The notes beneath the pieces are model-generated. The model was not told the DNA's origin, did no database searches, and saw nothing but the letters and a program-made list of their open reading frames with translations. Below are positions 62,433 to 64,000 of a stretch of 64,000 bases of DNA, piece by piece. Source of the stretch: Candidatus Colimorpha onthohippi (GTDB lineage Bacteria; Bacteroidota; Bacteroidia; Bacteroidales; P3); NCBI GenBank assembly GCA_018064565.1, contig JAGHVA010000052.1, positions 1-64,000 of the forward strand, given 5' to 3'. The position numbers and the translations under genes are program-made. How positions within the stretch are numbered: position 1 is the first letter of the stretch; each line of letters starts with the position of its first letter.

Positions 62433-64000
62433 TTAAAATGATAGATGTAACTTAAGACCGATACTTCGTGTGGGCGGCACGCACATTGCGCAATAGCCTA
62501 ATGCACTAAATGAGGTCCCCGAGGCACACTCTGGGTCGGTATGGGTGAGATTGCTCTTGTGAAGCCATAATATGGCGAAATTGTTTGCCACTATAGACAC
62601 ACTTGCTCCCTCTACGATACGCATCTTTTTCAGCCAACGCTGCGGAAAATGGTAAGTAAGGTGCATCTCTCGCAATTTGAGGTAGGAACCGTCAAAGACA
62701 TTCAATTCATTGATAGCAGACGAACGTTCAAATGCCGACTTGGGGTCCACTACCGTTGTGTTGGCCGACCCATCTGCATTTACGAACGATATGTCTTGAT
62801 ACACATTCTGTCCGAACACCACCCCAGTCTCACGCAAGTTGTTCTCTACCGTATATTCCAAACTGCCAGCTCTGGTTGATGCTGCTTGCATATAGCTTAA
62901 CACATCACCTCCATGCCTATAATGCAGCAAGAAGCCAAAAGAGAATTGGCGAAACTTGAACTCATTATGCCACCCCACATAAAAGTCAGGTGCGATATTG
63001 CCGATCTCTACATTGTCTTGTGATAGCGGCCTGCCATCTTCACCTACTATAGCTTGCCCCTTGTCGTTATACACCAATCCAGAACCCACTATGGTGCCAA
63101 ACGACCTACCTGGCATAGCATAGCATTGGTTGCCCATATAGTAGGCATCCATACCATCCGCTAACGACACTATCAAACTCTTATCGCGAGAGAAATTGAT
63201 TGCTGTAGTCCAGTTCAACCCCTCTTTGCGCTGCAATATATCAGCCTGCATCATAACTTCGATACCCTTGTTGTCCACCACACCAGCGTTGAGCAACTTG
63301 TAACTATAACCCGATGAAGCAGGAATCTGAACAGTCAAAATCTGATCGGAGGTACGGCGCCAATAATAACTGACATCAATCCGCAACCGGTTGTCGAGAA
63401 ATGCGGATTCAAATCCAACCTCTGTAGTATTGATATTCTCTGGATTGATATCGGGATTAAGCAGCGTAGATGGCAAACTATATTGATTGACACCGCTGAT
63501 GGTTGACGCCACTGCCTCATAGCAAGTTTTGGTATTGTACGCTATGGTCGAATTGCCAATATTAGCCCAGTTGAAACGAAGCTTGAGGTAATTGAAGTAA
63601 ACCGATTTTAACTGGGAGAAAGTCTCAGTTACAACCCAACTGGAATTTACTGATGGATAAAAGAAACTCTTGCTAATAGCAGAATGCCAATCATGGCGCA
63701 TACTACCCTCTAAAAACAGCTGATGCCGCCATCCCGCCTGCACATTTGCATACAACGAGTTGGATCGGATATGAGAATGGTCGGTCTCCGACTCGAGGCT
63801 TCCTGACACATTCGATAAGGAGTAGAGCCCTGGTACCGTAAGTCCGTTGGCCATCGTAGATCCGATTGAACAATACGAGTACAGCGCATCATAATAATTT
63901 GCACCCGCTATAGCATGAACATCTATCTGACCAAAATCATGATCTACATACGCCAACGCATCCATGTTGAGCTCTTGGTTGTCCATATTCGTAATACGGT
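62433..64000 (-). CDS. SusC/RagA TonB-dependent transporter, 3' part
   Basis: The frame runs off the window's right edge, so only the C-terminal roughly 522 residues are seen. They consist of beta-barrel strands typical of SusC (WRHQLFLEGSMRHDWHSAI; YNTKTCYEAVA; SALGYCAMCVPPTRSIGLKLHLSF at the end, with the terminal aromatic). The plug and TonB box are outside. It is the transporter of the SusCD pair. Confidence 0.88.
   Translation of the reverse strand, partial: RITNMDNQELNMDALAYVDHDFGQIDVHAIAGANYYDALYSYCSIGSTMANGLTVPGLYSLSNVSGSLESETDHSHIRSNSLYANVQAGWRHQLFLEGSMRHDWHSAISKSFFYPSVNSSWVVTETFSQLKSVYFNYLKLRFNWANIGNSTIAYNTKTCYEAVASTISGVNQYSLPSTLLNPDINPENINTTEVGFESAFLDNRLRIDVSYYWRRTSDQILTVQIPASSGYSYKLLNAGVVDNKGIEVMMQADILQRKEGLNWTTAINFSRDKSLIVSLADGMDAYYMGNQCYAMPGRSFGTIVGSGLVYNDKGQAIVGEDGRPLSQDNVEIGNIAPDFYVGWHNEFKFRQFSFGFLLHYRHGGDVLSYMQAASTRAGSLEYTVENNLRETGVVFGQNVYQDISFVNADGSANTTVVDPKSAFERSSAINELNVFDGSYLKLREMHLTYHFPQRWLKKMRIVEGASVSIVANNFAILWLHKSNLTHTDPECASGTSFSALGYCAMCVPPTRSIGLKLHLSF

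Noticed and set aside
1..64000. tRNA or rRNA genes
   Set aside because: No cloverleaf with a GGTTCGANTCC-type T arm or rRNA-like conserved block was recognised on either strand.

Overview
The window reads as chromosomal DNA from a Bacteroidales bacterium (phylum Bacteroidota). The evidence is the repeated -7 promoter motif TAnnTTTG (for example TATCTTTG or TACCTTTG) with little Shine-Dalgarno sequence, a SusC/SusD pair, a MoxR/BatA-E aerotolerance operon, several secreted proteins ending in a type IX secretion (T9SS) sorting domain, and many small lipoproteins. I see no rRNA, tRNA, CRISPR array, transposase or plasmid origin. Species cannot be named from sequence alone.

Layout. 0-1.8 kb (+): an operon of three paralogous small Cys-rich lipoproteins around a MauE-thioredoxin membrane redox protein. 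1.8-22 kb (-): three secreted C10 (streptopain-like) cysteine proteases and a large T9SS-sorted beta-propeller-like protein, mixed with housekeeping genes (ddl, a GSCFA protein, dnaE, tyrS). 22.5-31.9 kb (+): moxR, DUF58, an unnamed Bat-linked membrane protein, batA-batE and an RseC-like gene. 32-33.7 kb (+): a secreted caspase-fold protein whose catalytic Cys codon reads Ser. 33.9-44.8 kb (-): a type I restriction-modification locus in the order hsdM, DUF1016 N-domain, hsdS, RloC/PrrC-like ATPase, hsdR stub, winged-helix fragment, hsdR, broken DUF4143 ATPase. 45.2-51 kb (-): GT8 glycosyltransferase, lipoproteins, a transglutaminase-like protein, an NSS-family transporter, ruvC. 51-56 kb: two divergent promoter pairs serving a BKACE-TatD operon, a GT2-trmH-PepSY-like operon and a GT4 glycosyltransferase. 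56.4-64 kb (-): secA, RNase Z, susD and the 3' part of susC.

The two regions that look most like little-described systems are the small CxC-lipoprotein/MauE-thioredoxin cassette at the left end and the type I RM locus. In the first, three lipoproteins share the same cysteine pattern, including a Cys at -3 of the lipobox, and are co-transcribed with one predicted disulfide-handling enzyme. In the second, a zinc-hook ATPase with an Arg-x3-Asp...His C-terminal motif sits between hsdS and hsdR, as PrrC/RloC anticodon nucleases do, and a 56-bp direct repeat records an insertion that left a 5' stub of hsdR behind. A family of palindromic intergenic repeats (four copies at 18.9, 22.4, 25.5 and 27.8 kb) clusters around the Bat operon.
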